The notes under the pieces were generated by a model, which did no database searches, was not told the origin of the DNA, and was given only the letters and a program-made list of their open reading frames with translations. DNA of 64,000 nucleotides from Euglena gracilis (Eukaryota; Euglenida; Euglenophyceae; Euglenales): the NCBI GenBank assembly GCA_039621445.1, contig CP154956.1, positions 8,555,443-8,619,442 of the forward strand, in the 5' to 3' direction. Made by a program: the position numbers and the translations under genes. Below, in pieces: positions 12,121 to 23,144 of this stretch (positions are counted from its first letter, which is position 1; each line of letters starts with the position of its first letter).

Positions 12121-13095
12121 CTGTAAGAGAGGTCTTCCATGCGGGGAGGTCCTCAACAAAAAAAGTGCTATCCCGGTACATGCAACTAAGACTCCACAGG
12201 AAACACAAGAGAAAAAGAAATTTGCAGCATCCTGGACCATCGCCCATCAACCAACCCCCCAAAATGAAATACATCTGTGTTAAGCAATGGTATGGTGCAC
12301 ACCCCCCAAAAGGAGAAATCAATGTCACATCTCAGGTCGGAAAAACACACACAATCCTCAGAACTGTCCCGTCCTTCTCAGACCAAATATTTCTGTCGTC
12401 CAAGCCCAAATTTGACACATAACCACATGACTTATAGCATATTATAGATTTTGGGCTTTGCCCCAAAAAGTGCGCAGTGCCCTAATAAGTGCGCACCCCT
12501 TGGGGTCCGAAACTATATCCTTAAAATGCACGCACCCGTGCACTTATCAGCGGGGGGGTTAGAAGGGTGTGACAAATGCTCAAGGAAACTGTGATGCATA
12601 AAAAAGAAGTTTCTCCATCTGGGAAAACTCATTTGGCAACAATTTCTTTCTGAGAAAAAAATCAGCATCTCGGGATTCAATTACACAGTGAAAAGTGGCT
12701 TGCTCAAATGCTGGGAAGGGGAGGTAATGGTCATTTGTCTTCGGAAGCGCAGGGTGGTCATTGATGAAATAAAAAACACTGCTGTCCAAGCACAGGAATA
12801 AGCTCAACACAGGAATAGTAGGCAAAAAAATTCGAAATTTCCTGCGCAACAGCAGGCCAACCTTGGGGGAACAACGGATTCCCATCATCTTCAGACCTTT
12901 GCCAAAACAATCCATAACGTCAAAAAAAAATGTTTATTTTGATTCTCATTTCTGAACCTTGGTCGCCCTCAGCCTTCAGCGATGTTCAATATTTTTTGAG
13001 GGAAAAAATTGAAGACCTTTTTGAGAAGAACCTTCCCCATCCCAAAGGTCCGCCCTGTCCAGCCCATTCCACGGCACAGTGGGGCCCTGGGCCAC
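12121..13095. other. Intron-like stretch
   Basis: Low GC compared with the flanking exons, with A and T runs. At 12455-12545 AGTGCGCA/AAGTGCGCACC and ATGCACGCACCCGTGCA words form short palindromes. No coding module. Confidence 0.4.
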
Positions 13096-13149
13096 CTCGC
13101 ACGTCTGGGCCCCGCGCAGGTAGCGCAGGATGTCCTGCAGCGCCTCCGC
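13096..13149 (-). CDS. Winged-helix-like module, A exon
   Basis: ACCCCGCAG is followed by 18 codons reading AEALQDILRYLRGAQTCE and then GAG|GTGGCC. This matches the EALxxIxxxLxxR helix at the start of family A halves (compare ALEAITNAIRQRPG at 41.4 kb). The frame stays open on both sides (STGILTPQ before, VAQGPTVPW after), so the true exon may be longer. Very GC-rich. Assignment rests on the helix pattern only. Confidence 0.45.
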
Positions 13150-13320
13150 CTGCGGGGTCAGGATGCCCGTGCTGCGGCCAGGGCGCCGCGGCGCAGAGCA
13201 CGTGCTCGTCACCGACCTTCTGTCAGGACCCGCCCGCTTTGAACTTGGACATGAAATTTCACAGCTTACAATGCCAACCCCCAACCGTTTAAACCCTCCG
13301 GGTTTGCAAGATGTAACCCC

Positions 13321-13700
13321 CCCCCCCAAATAATACCCCCCCCGGGGTATTATTTTTTTTTCGCCCGAAGTCCCGGCCCGATGAGGGGGGGGGTATTATT
13401 TGGGGGGGTATTATTTTCCCAAAATTTTCGAAATTTTTCGAAGTTCTGTAGGAGCCAAAATAGCGCCAAAACCCCCTCTTTGGGTCATTTTTTTGTACTT
13501 TCTTCTGAAATTTAGCATTTTTTTGGAGGCCAGATGATCCAGAAAGTCGATTTTCCCCCTAATTTGTTGTTAGAGATTGTGATTTTACCTACATTTTCAG
13601 GTCAAAAATCCGGGCCATCGGCCCGAAAGGGGGGGGGGGGTATTATTTCGGCGGCCGAAGTTGGACCTCGGGGGGGGGGGGTATTCTTTGGGGGGGGGGG
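13321..13700. repeat. Inverted poly-G/TATTATTT blocks
   Basis: C-runs with AATAATACC at the left face G-runs with GGTATTATTT repeated five times between 13345 and 13700, so the segment can fold on itself. The poly-G runs will be error-prone in sequencing. No gene. Confidence 0.6.
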
Positions 13701-13725
13701 GATTATTTTGGGGGGGTTTACACAC

Positions 13726-13826
13726 ATGCGCGCGCATGTGTTTGCACACATACACACATGTACGTGTGCAAACACATGAGCGCGCATGTGTTTGCACACA
13801 TGCACACATGTACGTGTGCATATATA
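13726..13826. repeat. Two tandem copies of a palindromic 60-bp unit
   Basis: GCGCGCATGTGTTTGCACAC, then ACACATGTACGTGTGCA, occurs at 13732 and again at 13780. Each copy contains CACATGTACGTGTG, itself close to a palindrome. Confidence 0.7.
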
Positions 13827-14345
13827 CAAAAACACATATTATGTATGAACTCAGCGCCAAAAGTCTTTATACCTCCATTTTTTCCTGGAATTTGTGAAAA
13901 AAAAGGGTTTCCAAAAGTTTGGTTCCTCAAAAAAAACTTGCGAGGCTGCTATAAAGGTATGTGACTGCACAATGCTCTCCCAAGGGTACACATGCAGCTT
14001 CTATACTCAACGCTCTTTGGGGTCACTAAAGCATTGCGCAAAAAAGAGTTGTGTTCTGTCAGTGTGCCTGACAATACGCCCTTTCACCTGCTTCTGCCCT
14101 CCTAACTTCTGATGACACCCAAATCTTTGATGGTTCTACTTTTGCAGTTGTAAAAAAAAATTCTATGCTGGTTCCTTGGTTCAACGTGCTTTTTTTTTTA
14201 AGGGGAGTTGCCACCAACAACTCTCCACAACTCTGTCCAAATTGCCAGACGCACCGACAGAAGTACGTGACCCTTTTTTTGGGCGATGCACCAGCATGGT
14301 GCATGGTCTCTGCACATGAACTCTTGTGGGAGCATTGCGCAGCCA
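13827..14345. other. No gene seen
   Basis: Unique sequence of medium GC with A-runs; nothing recognisable. Confidence 0.4.
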
Positions 14346-14786
14346 TATAATCCCCCCCCTGAATAGAAGCCCCCCTCGAATAATGCCCCCCCCCGAACAG
14401 AAGCCCCCCCCCCAGTTTTCGACCAACGTTCCGAATAGTGCCCCCCCCCCCCCCGAAAAGGCCGCTCCCCATGGATTGTTTGTCGGGACAGACGGCAAGT
14501 GCTTTGGCTTCTTCAGGCATTGGTTAAATGAGGGTTGGGTGCGTTTACGTGTAATACTCCAATGAATCCACAAGAGAAACATTTTTCTGCAAATTTGAAA
14601 TGGCTTGGGAAAGTGGGAGATCTAGACCCACAAAGAAATTTCTTCGATAATGCTCGGACCCCCTGGTTCTCGACCACTTTTCCGAATAGTGCCCCCCCCC
14701 CCCCGAATGGAAGCCCCCCCCCCCCTGGTTTTCGACCAACGTTCCGAATAGTAGCCACCGGGGGGCTTCTATTCAGGGGGGTGTAC
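14346..14786. mobile_element. Inverted-repeat element with CTGAATAGAAGCCCC ends
   Basis: The left end CCCCCTGAATAGAAGCCCCC and the right end GGGGCTTCTATTCAGGGG are inverted copies. Internally, a C-run/GTTTTCGACCAACGTTCCGA/ATAGTGCC-type unit occurs at 14400-14455 and twice at 14660-14755. No target duplication was seen. It is non-coding, probably a small DNA element with tandemly repeated sub-termini. Confidence 0.5.
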
Positions 14787-15010
14787 ATGTGCATGCCACC
14801 TTGGAGGTCTTTTTTTGAGCGACCAAATTTATTTAGATCTGACGACTTTTGAAACGGCAGGGGTATGAAAACTTTTGACACTGAGTGTGCGCGCGTGTGT
14901 ATATATGTGTGTGTCTGGATATATACATGTATATATATATATATATATATACATATATACACACACATATGTATATATATACATATACATACAATATATA
15001 TGCATATATA
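14787..15010. repeat. TG/AT microsatellite tract
   Basis: From about 14885 GTGTATATATGTGTGTG passes into (AT)n with CATATATAC interruptions, and forms the insertion point of the fold-back element that begins at 15011. Confidence 0.8.
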
Positions 15011-15529
15011 TGGCAAGACTAACTCGCTGCCCCCCCCCCCGGGGGGAAGGGCCCAGTAGTTGTACCTACCGGGGACTTCGGCCGCCCAGGTGAAACTACT
15101 GGGACCCCCCCTTGCTTTTCCCTGGGGAAATTGACCTACCGTCGGAAACTTTTTTCGCCGGTGGGGTGATTCTGGGGTTATTTTAAGGAATAGGATCAGG
15201 GTTCGGATTAGGGTTAGGGTTGGGATTAGGGCTAGGGTCAGGGTTAGGGGGAAATTAGGCCGCTGGGTCGGATTTGGGCTGAATTTAGGCCAAATTTCCG
15301 GTCCAATTTTGTGTGTGAATTTCGACCCGATTTCGGCCTAACTTTTTTCCAAATCGTAACCCTAACCCGAATCCAAACCTAACCCCAGCCCTGCCCCCTC
15401 AATGAGCAGAAAATACGGCAAATCGGGGTGCGAAATCCAAAATTTGGAGTTGGTGAAAGAAGTGGGACCCCCATCCCCTGGTTAAACTACTGGGACCCCC
15501 CCTGGGGGGCCAATGAGTTAGCCTTGCCA
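15011..15529. mobile_element. Fold-back element with telomere-like core
   Basis: TGGCAAGACTAACTCGCTG at the left is matched by the inverted CAATGAGTTAGCCTTGCCA at the right. GGGCCCAGTAGTTG near the left end faces AAACTACTGGGACCCC near the right. The centre holds GGATTAGGGTTAGGGTTGGG (about 15203-15240) facing CCCTAACCCGAATCC (about 15359). (AT)n tracts abut both ends, indicating insertion into a TA microsatellite. No open frame. Confidence 0.7.
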
Positions 15530-15683
15530 TATATAATATATATATATATATTATAATATATATATATATATATATTATATAATAATATATATATATATAT
15601 ATAATATATTATAATATATTAGGGTTATATATTATATATATATATAATATATATAGGGTTATATATATATATATATATATATA
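15530..15683. repeat. (AT)n tract with TTAGGGTTATAT interruptions
   Basis: Almost pure AT alternation, broken by ATAGGGTT words that look like leftovers of the fold-back core. Probably decayed junctions between adjacent elements. Confidence 0.85.
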
Positions 15684-15858
15684 GGGTTAGGCCTAACTTG
15701 TACACCTGACACCCGTCTATAAGTTAGCCATGTAGCGCAACATAGCCAATTAGCGCAACATAGCATGTGCGCACCTAACCCTATCCCTTCAATTAAGGGG
15801 GTGGCCAACCTGGTGTTAAATTTAGTACCCCCCGGGGGTACTAAACTTAACACTTGCC
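15684..15858. mobile_element. Partial fold-back element
   Basis: Starts inside the family core (GTTAGGCCTAACTTGTACAC), passes CCTAACCCTATCCCTTCAAT, and ends with a GTGTTAAATTTAGTACCCCC/GGGGGTACTAAACTTAACAC hairpin and TTGCCG followed by (AT)n. The left TGGCA end is missing. Confidence 0.55.
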
Positions 15859-16599
15859 GTATATATATACATATATATATATATGTATGTATGTACGTAT
15901 GTATGTATGTATGTATATGCATCTGGCAAGTGTTCGCTTTAATGCACCCTTGGTCTGGCGCAGCACCCCTGGGTTTGGCACAGGCGTAGGTTTTGGACTG
16001 GCCGTCCTAGGGCTGGCCCCACTCCTGCGAAGTGCATCCTTTCCCTGGCCCGGGCTGTGTGATTCCCAAAGGCAGCAGATGACCAGGGAGAAAGAAAAAT
16101 AAAGGCTGCCGAACGGTCGGCCCCCATAGGGGACTTGGCCCTCTTTCTGCCGTTTGGAGGGTGACTCTAAAAGGGTGGGGGTTAGGATATTCCCCTGCGG
16201 TCCGAATGGTTCCTAGGCAGCCGATTTCGCACTTACGGGTTTTTTCTTTGACATGGGCGCATTTGCGCAAACTTACAATTTTTGAAAAATTTCTGGAACC
16301 CTGTACCTTGACACAGAGAAAACAGTTTATGAACTGTTGCAACCCTATGTTGAAGGGAGGTAACTCCTGGTAGTTTGGTGTGTATGCTGCTTACCGAGTG
16401 ACGTGAATAGGACCGAGGGTGAGATTGGTGCTCTTTTGTGTCAAACAGGTGGGAAACACACACCCGCTGTTACGACTATTGGCACTGGTGCTGACGTCCA
16501 GATTGAACTGACTTGGATACTGCAGCAGCCAGTGAGAACACACGGAGCCTTATTACATCACATACCGCAGACTACGTCAGCCAGCCGTCACTCAACTGA
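15859..16599. other. No gene seen
   Basis: A (TATG)n stretch at 15885-15920, then unique GC-rich sequence. At 16262-16275 a single GCATTTGCGC word announces the hairpin cluster that follows. No module found. Confidence 0.4.
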
Positions 16600-16885
16600 T
16601 GTGTGTTTATGCACACATTTGCGCAAATAAGAACAATTTTGTTTATGGGTGCATTTCCGCGCACAAAACACAAAACATTGAAAATAAAAATACATGTTTG
16701 TGGGCGCAAATTTGAGGCGCCCACAAACAGAATTTGTTTGTGTGCGCAAATGCGTGCATCAACATATTGGGGAAACTGGTTTGTGGATAATCACAAAAAG
16801 TTAATTGATCGCTTCAAAATAATGCGTTTGAGCGAGCCTTAGTGCACACAAACAAAGTTGTTTGTGTGTGCAAATGCGCGCACCA
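16600..16885. repeat. Cluster of TTTGCGC-type palindromes
   Basis: CACATTTGCGCAAATAAG, GTGCATTTCCGCGCAC, GCGCAAATTTGAGGCGCC, GTGTGCGCAAATGCGTGC and TGTGTGCAAATGCGCGCACC occur in about 280 bases with ACAAA/TTTGT words between them. It looks like several nested short hairpins rather than a coding region. Confidence 0.6.
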
Positions 16886-17819
16886 GCATACATCAGTTGT
16901 GTGTCACCATCTCCTCGTCCGCGACGGCTGGCGAATACAATTCTTCACACCAACCATTCCTTTGCACAACCTTTACGTGATGACGAAATTTGTGGTGAGA
17001 GGTACTATGTATAATATGTAATGTTCACTTGAACACGGCATCTGACTGGCCAAAATTTGCCTGTCTTACTTGTGTACATTTGTACTGCTGTTCCCCTGCC
17101 CACACAATCAATTGTTTTGGTCTCATCCTTTTGGCTATTAAACGCAATGAATTGATGCCGTGCAACGGCCTGTGACTGTTCAACACCTTTTCTGCAACTT
17201 TACTGCGTTACAAGAAATCAATATTTGGCACCTGAAATACCCGGGATGTGTTGGGCCGGAGTCCGATTTCTAGTTTTTCTCCACCGTTTTCCCTTGCAAA
17301 ACGTAAAACACACCAGTTTTTGTGCATAATTTGTGGGGAATGAGTCCCATGGCAACCCATGGCAGTCCTTCATGGCAACCGGCAGCCGGAGAGAGATAGC
17401 CCTCAAACACCCGTTATTTTGGGTGCAAGGAAGTGGTGAACCTTTACCACTGGATTGGTTGAACTGGCACCACGTCGTCCTCCCAGTCTCATGCTCTGGT
17501 TGCGGGGAATAATGTGGCCACTTTGGTGGGTGTTGTTGCACTGGAGAGGTCGATTCCGGTCTGGTGGGTGTGGCAGCAGCAGCAGCAGAGCCCAGGCCGC
17601 AGGCCAGTGGCAGGGCCCTTGGGATCCTAAAATCGATGCCGGTGGCCGTGTGCCATTATCGGGTAGCTGCACACCCATCTTCAGGAGATCATGGACCAGA
17701 AATGGCACCATAATACCATGTGCCAGAGGAGACGGTGTGGTCATTTGGGTTGAACCCATTCAGCAGCCACGAAAGGAAGCTGTCGGAGGGCCAAATGAAG
17801 CCGCTTTTTATTCCTCCAT
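16886..17819. other. No gene seen
   Basis: Unique sequence of medium GC. Open frames on both strands at 17218-17880 overlap each other, contain a (CAG)n stretch at 17573-17587, and show no domain. A weak B-like peptide on the minus strand near 17700 was not convincing. Confidence 0.4.
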
Positions 17820-17970
17820 TGGTGGTTCACTTGCGCATTTGCGCACATCACGTTATTTGTGGACGCAAAAGCGCAAATGAACCAGATATAAACTGCGCAA
17901 ATTTTTTCATACTGTTCATTTGCGCATTTGCGCCCACAAACAATGTGATGTACGCAAATGCGCAAATGAA
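17820..17970. repeat. Two adjacent TTTGCGC hairpins of about 60 bp
   Basis: GGTTCACTTGCGCATTTGCG pairs with GCGCAAATGAACC at 17868-17882. The next 60 bases repeat the plan: GTTCATTTGCGCATTTGCGC pairs with GCAAATGCGCAAATGAACC. Each arm carries ACAAA and ATGTGATGT/ACATCACGT words near the loop. Confidence 0.7.
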
Positions 17971-18027
17971 CCACATCTGCTACTGGTGTTTAATGGTTGT
18001 GTTTCCGTCACACCCTTCTTCTTTCTG

Positions 18028-18120
18028 TTAATGCGTGCATTTGTGCCCACCAGCACAAATTGTGTTGGCGCGCAAATGCGCGCATAAACATATTTTTGTT
18101 TTTGCGTGCATTTGCGCTAT
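18028..18120. repeat. TTTGTGC/TTTGCGC hairpin
   Basis: GCGTGCATTTGTGCCCACCA pairs loosely with GGCGCGCAAATGCGCGC; a further GCGTGCATTTGCGC follows. Same family as the neighbouring hairpins. Confidence 0.5.
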
Positions 18121-18222
18121 AAGCTTGTGCCGTCGACAAGTGGTGTGACAAACCCACCAAAATATGCTTCTGGACGGCCCACTGGTCCGCGCCGTCACGG
18201 CCCCACGGCGTCAATTCAAAAC

Positions 18223-18334
18223 CCAACCCTTGATGGACAAAAATGTGTTTATTTGCGCAAATGCGCGCACCAACACAATTATGTTTGTGTACGCATTTGC
18301 GCAAATAAACACAATTTTGTCCTTCAAGGGTTGG
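18223..18334. mobile_element. 112-bp fold-back with TTTGCGCAAA core
   Basis: CCAACCCTTGATGGACAAAA on the left pairs with the reverse complement of TTTTGTCCTTCAAGGGTTGG on the right. Inside, GTGTTTATTTGCGCAAATGC pairs with GCATTTGCGCAAATAAACAC. The ends are unique to this copy, so the older CCAACCC arms may be host sequence or an older element that received the hairpin. Confidence 0.65.
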
Positions 18335-19024
18335 GCTTCTTCTGCCTGGTTCTTCGCAACAAAACTGGTTGTGCGGATCCCGGGTGTAAAGGGTGGGAGA
18401 CTCCTGTCCCCTTCATTCTCTGGACCCTATTTCTTCCCCTCTGCACTTCCCTTGTCAAACAGCCCGCACTTACCTTCCTTCCCTTGCGTCCTTCCCGCCG
18501 GCTGGGTCACACCACACCCACACCCTGGCACTTCCTCCCCTTGCTGTAACAAGCAACCCAAAAACACCACACCAACGCACAGCAGGATGCACACCGCTGG
18601 CAGCTTGGGGTGACAGCCGAAAAAAGTTCAACAAGGGCAGTAAAGGTCCCATTCCTTTCCTCCTTTTTTTGCGTTTTTTTTTCATTTCCGGGGGGGGCTC
18701 CCGGGGGTTTCGACGTGCGAAGCCCATTTTCCATACCCCCCCAAAACATCATTTTTTTGCCAAAGTCCCAGGGGTCACACCGCCAAAAACAGGATTTTCC
18801 TCATTTTTTGCACCCTCTTGTCACCATGGTTTCAAACCCCCTGGAGACACACAGCCGAAATCAAAAATTTCGGAAATTTGCGCAAATGCCGCCTAAGTGG
18901 TTGGGACGTGCACGCGCCGGTAGGCAGGAGGAGGTTAGGTAGGGCAGCGAGGCCGTCCTAACCCTAACCCTGCGCCTTTATTTACCCCCCAGTGGTACCG
19001 TATTAAAGCGAACACTTGCGAAAT
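18335..19024. other. No gene seen
   Basis: Unique sequence. The 167-codon plus frame at 18393 and its shadows contain Pro/Thr/Phe-rich low-complexity sequence and no domain. Confidence 0.4.
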
Positions 19025-19102
19025 ATATACATATCCATATCCATATACATATACATATACATATACATATAATATATATTATTATCATATATATTATACA
19101 TA
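19025..19102. repeat. (ATACAT)n/(AT)n microsatellite
   Basis: CATATC/CATATA hexamers pass into ATATATTATTATC. Insertion site of the next fold-back element. Confidence 0.85.
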
Positions 19103-19370
19103 TGGCAGCTGATGCTAAATGCCCTCCCCGGGGGGCATTAAGCATTCCCAAGGGGGTCGGCAAAAAATCTTGGGTTATTGATGGAGGAGGGTTGGGGTTA
19201 GGAGTTTGGCCTAACTTTAGGCCTGATTTTTGTACACCTAACACATTAGACCACAATTAGGCCAAACTCCTAACCCAAACCCTATTCCATCAATGACGCA
19301 AAATTGTTTTACAACCTGAGAATGCCAAATGCCCCCCCCCCCCGGGGGGGAATTAAGCATCCAATTGCCA
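19103..19370. mobile_element. Fold-back element with telomere-like core
   Basis: TGGCAGCTGATGCTAAATGC on the left and AATTAAGCATCCAATTGCCA on the right are degenerate inverted ends. The core reads TTGATGGAGGAGGGTTGGGG, GGCCTAACTTTAGGCC, GTACACCTAACAC, then CCTAACCCAAACCCTATTCC. Microsatellite AT flanks both sides. Confidence 0.65.
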
Positions 19371-19902
19371 AACATATATGTATATATAATATATGTATGG
19401 CAGCAAGGTTCTTAATGACCAGCGGGCCTTTGAGAATCTCCAGGATTGTATGGTGGCATCTGGTCCCCACTTTCCAGGGAAGGAGTGAATAAGGATTGTG
19501 CCATAGCCGGCGTTCCAACAGCATCGCACATATGGGAATTCAGAAACAAGTTAAGCCCCGTTTCGGACGAACTTCAGCCGAAACTTCAGAATTCAGGGGC
19601 GGATTGGCAGGAGTGCGCCCAAAATCTTCCCAAAGGGGACTTAATTTCTAACTTAACTTTGTCCCTGAATATGCATATATAATGTACATGCATATATATA
19701 TATATATATATATATATCGGCACATATCATATATATACATACATATATACCGTTTTTCATGTATCATATATCATGTATACATATACATATATATATATAT
19801 ATATATATACACTTGGGATAGACGAAATGAAAATCGACTATAAATATGTAGCTGATACATGTATATAGATATAGATATAGGTATAGATATAGATATAGAT
19901 AC

Positions 19903-19935
<33 letters not shown>

Positions 19936-19965
19936 TACACATATACATATGTGTGTGTATATATA
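19371..19965. other. Unique sequence, then (AT)n tracts
   Basis: 19390-19680 is unique. The first part (CTTAATGACC..GGGAGATTCTC region) is related in inverted orientation to 20700-20760 (CTCCCGGAGATTCTCAACGA, TCATTAAAAATCTTGCTGCC), so an older element end lies here. 19690-19935 is (AT)n with (ATAGAT)n. Confidence 0.55.
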
Positions 19966-20160
19966 TGGCAGGCGGGTAGCAGGTGGCCCCCCTCCCCCGG
20001 TGTGCCCACCTGCTATAGATACAGAGATGATAGAGATACAAATGGGTGTGGTGTGGTGTATACAAACAGATAGGTATATATATACAATATATCGATATGT
20101 GGCAGGCGGTAGCAGGTGGGCCCACCTCCCCCGGTGTGCCCACCTGCTATCCGCCTGCCA
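19966..20160. mobile_element. Small fold-back element with TGGCAGGCGG ends
   Basis: TGGCAGGCGGGTAGCAGGTG opens the element and CACCTGCTATCCGCCTGCCA closes it, an inverted pair. A second copy of the left end occurs at 20099-20120, so half of the element is also directly duplicated. AT tracts flank it. Confidence 0.6.
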
Positions 20161-20256
20161 TATAGATAGAATATTATATATAAATATATATATAGTATAG
20201 ATATATTGTTGGGGTGTGTGTATATGTATATGTATATGCACACACACACACAACAC

Positions 20257-20330
<74 letters not shown>
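20161..20330. repeat. (AT) tract and (CA)n microsatellite
   Basis: 20161-20206 AT-rich; 20236-20330 essentially pure CA (about 45 units). It abuts the next fold-back element. Confidence 0.95.
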
Positions 20331-20333
<3 letters not shown>

Positions 20334-20610
20334 CAGCCTCCAACTAAATGTCCCCCCCGGGGGGGGGCATATAATTGGATCAGGGGGGTCCATTTTTTTT
20401 GTGCAATTGATGGAATAGGGTTAGGGTTAGGAGTTCGGCCTAACTTTAGGCCCAACTTGTACACCTAACACTAGTCTATAAGTTAGGCCGAAAATAAGGC
20501 CGAAATCTTGACCCTAACCCTATTCCATCAATAATCCAAAAATTTTCCCGACCCCTGATCCAACTATATGGCCTTCCCTCCGGGGGGGAGCATTTAGTTG
20601 GAGGCTGCCA
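20331..20610. mobile_element. Best-preserved fold-back element
   Basis: GGCAGCCTCCAACTAAATG at the left is the exact inverse of CATTTAGTTGGAGGCTGCC at the right. Inner arms GGATCAGGGG/CCCCTGATCC, TTGATGGAATAGGGTTAGGG/CCCTAACCCTATTCCATCAA and GGCCTAACTTTAGG/ATAAGTTAGGCC also pair, so nearly the whole 280 bp can form one hairpin. It sits between (CA)n and (AT)n. Confidence 0.8.
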
Positions 20611-21488
20611 TACACACATATATATCTGAAAATAATCTGACAAAACATGCCCGATTTCGGGGCGATTACTGGGGCAACGGGTCTGAAAACCGGGTGCCAC
20701 TGTCCCCCCCTCCCGGAGATTCTCAACGACCTGCAGGTCATTAAAAATCTTGCTGCCATATACGCAGAAAAAATACCATAAATAAAGTGACCCAGGGGGG
20801 TTGTGGCGGGGCTGGGGGGTTGTCAATCGCAACATAGTTCCCACTTTTCTTTCCATTTCGGTCCCATATCCCCGGCAAACCGTCCAAATTTCAGTCAGTT
20901 TGTCCCCCCCGGGGGGGGTCACACGGTGTTAAATTGGTCTATGGTTCGGAATTACTTTTAGGAATAGGGTTAAAGCTAGGATTGGCGGACTGAAACTGGC
21001 CCAATGGATTTTCCACCGGATTTTTGGTGGTGCGGCCCATTTTGGCCTAAAAGAATACAAAAAGCCCAAGTTCAATAACCCGGAACAACTGACCGCAGAA
21101 CTGGTACAACAGCCCATTCCAATATGGTCAAATAAGCAAGAAGGCTCCCTTAAAAATCAGGAGGGGTATCTAATAGCAAAATATGCCATATATGGAATTA
21201 AAAAAATGTGCCATGGGGTTTTTTTACATCCCAGGATGTTCCCTTGAAGGTGGAGATATATAAAAAGGAGGGTGATAAATGATGGCTTTTTTTCAGATTT
21301 GTTGTTGAGAATCTGATCGCAAAAATGACCCAAAATCCCCAAAAATGGCATTTTTAAATACTACCAGTAAACCAGTAAACTACCAGGTTTTGGGGGTTTT
21401 GCAGCCAATTGTCCTCCGCCGTTTTCATTTTTCTCCAGCAGGGTGTCAATCGTCATTTCACGATGATGATAATGTGTTGGCCCAAGCA
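20611..21488. other. Unique sequence with a decayed fold-back fragment
   Basis: 20900-20975 holds C-run/G-run, TCACACGGTGTTAAATTGGT and AGGAATAGGGTTAAAGC, matching the window start and the fold-back core. No gene seen in the rest. Confidence 0.4.
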
Positions 21489-21999
21489 GGCACCTGTAGT
21501 CAAGCCCAAAAATTTCCCTATTTTAGGCTATTTTTGGCCATTTTAGGCCATTTTAGGCTACTTTGCTACTTTACATTTTAGGCATTAAAGCCATTTTAGG
21601 CTACTTTGGGGTGTAGCTGGGGGTTTTGAAAATCAAAATTTTGCGTCATTTTTGTCCTGAAAACTGTATCATAACGTGTGCAAACCTTCTCTTACTCAAT
21701 AATAAGAAATGCACACCCAAAAAAGCATGCAAAATTCATGAACACTAGATCAAAACCATGGGAAGCTCAACAAATGTTAATTCAAACCCAATGTGTAATT
21801 CTGAACAGTAAGGATTTATGGCAGTGAAAAATTTTCAGAAAAAGAAACACTGGAAAAATATTACTATTTTTATTTGCACTCCCAATCTGTGAAATCTACA
21901 CCATTCTGCAGGAGTTCGCTAAAACCAATCATGTTTTCTGAAAGATGATGCTGTTGCCTGGTGAAATTCTATTTGATTTTGGCATTGCTTTAGCCATTT
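21489..21999. mobile_element. CACCTATAG-family DNA element, left part only
   Basis: Begins GGCACCTGTAGTCAAGCCCA, followed by GGCCATTTTA-type decamers, then about 400 bases closely matching 57213-57620 (for example AACTGTATCATAACGTGTGC, AAAAAAGCATGCAAAATTCA and CTGGTGAAATTC). Homology stops at GCCATTTGGG near 21998. The right end is absent, so this is a truncated copy. No open frame of note. Confidence 0.7.
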
Positions 22000-22904
22000 G
22001 GGTCATCCATAATTCCCTGCATTGGGAATGATTCACTGTGCGCGCTAGAAATTCATCTTGTTATCATTTTGGCGGCTGGCAGTGGGGAATTTTATTGGGG
22101 GGGGCTTGCGTGGAATTTTTTTTTATCACGTTGCGTTGCTTCAAAACCAGATTTGGTCTTTTTCAATCTTTTTAACCTTTTTATTCTTGCTCTTTTAGTA
22201 TTCTGGGGGGGGGGCATGCATGTTTTCTTTTTGCACTGCCTTTTTCGATTTTCAATTCATCTTATTTGGGGATGCACAATAGAACTGAAACATAACAAAA
22301 GATATGTGCATTGTCATCCCTTTCAATTGGTGAACCACACACAAGAATGGAGGCATCCCGCAGCGACCCAAACCAGCCTTGGTGTAAACACACCAAAATC
22401 GGACAAATCTATGCTCAAAGCAACCAACCGGTATGCATTTCATAAACTGCAAAGTTTCCCCCTTGACTGGCGCCGGGCAGCCCTGCGTAGGGGGTCGCTG
22501 GACCGGAGACTTGGTGGGCGAAGGGACAGGTGACAGCGGCTTCATTGGTGCGAGCAGGTCCGGACGGTTGAGGCTGGGGGGGGGGGTGCCACTGGAAGAC
22601 CAGTGGGCCAGATGAGTCATTAGCAATGAAAAATCCACACGAAAATGGTCAACAATCACCCCATTTCTGCAAACCTGCCACAACTGGGCCAGTAGTAAAG
22701 TTAGTGCCGGCCATAAACAGATAAGAAGCCTTAGTGCAACTAAGGGGGAATAAACCCTCCCATTTAAATGCACAGTTTATGACCGCATTTTCGGGTCCTC
22801 GGGGGTGCGAAACTATTGGTCACTGCCTGAAATCGGTTCAGTGTCAACTGGCTTTATTGGGGGGGGGGTGAGCGCTTTTCGGTCCCCACCCGCAGGTCAC
22901 TTAC
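22000..22904. other. Intron-like stretch, possible linker exon
   Basis: Mostly unique and non-coding. A GC-rich block at 22470-22600 reads on the minus strand as a Pro/Ser-rich segment (LLAPMKPLSPVPSPTKSPV) and could be a linker exon of the minus-strand gene, but splice sites were not established. Confidence 0.3.
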
Positions 22905-23144
22905 CAAAATTTCTAGGCGGGCAGGCTTCCGGGGTTGCCGGTCCGCCCTGGGGGCGAGCGGCGTCGGAGCGGGGGTGGGGGCCGGGGCCGTGGCCGGGGT
23001 GGGGCCGGGGAGGGCGGCGGGCGGGGGTCGGGGAGGCAGGGGGGGCCCGTCGCCGCGCATGCTCACCAGCCCGTTGGTCTGGAGGTGGAACCAGCGGTGG
23101 TGCGTCCGCAGGAAGTCGGGCAGGGGGCCCAGCTGGCCGGCCAC
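22905..23144 (-). CDS. Winged-helix-like module, B exon with Pro-rich linker
   Basis: Acceptor CCCCACAG and a consensus donor TTTTG|GTAAGTG define a 240-bp, 80-codon exon in phase 0 at both ends. It begins VAGQLGPLPDFLRTHHRWFH, continues LQTNGLVSM, then a linker rich in Pro, Ala and Thr (PAALPGPTPATAPAPTPAP) and ends KPARLEIL. Joined to the exon at 23352 it gives LNWDQ-VAGQLGPLPDF, a complete core. The linker suggests that modules are beads on flexible strings. This is the best-bounded exon in the window. Confidence 0.65.

Noticed and set aside
15190-15250. A true chromosome end or interstitial telomere
   Set aside because: TTAGGG units are few, degenerate, and recur inside several fold-back elements with both orientations facing each other.
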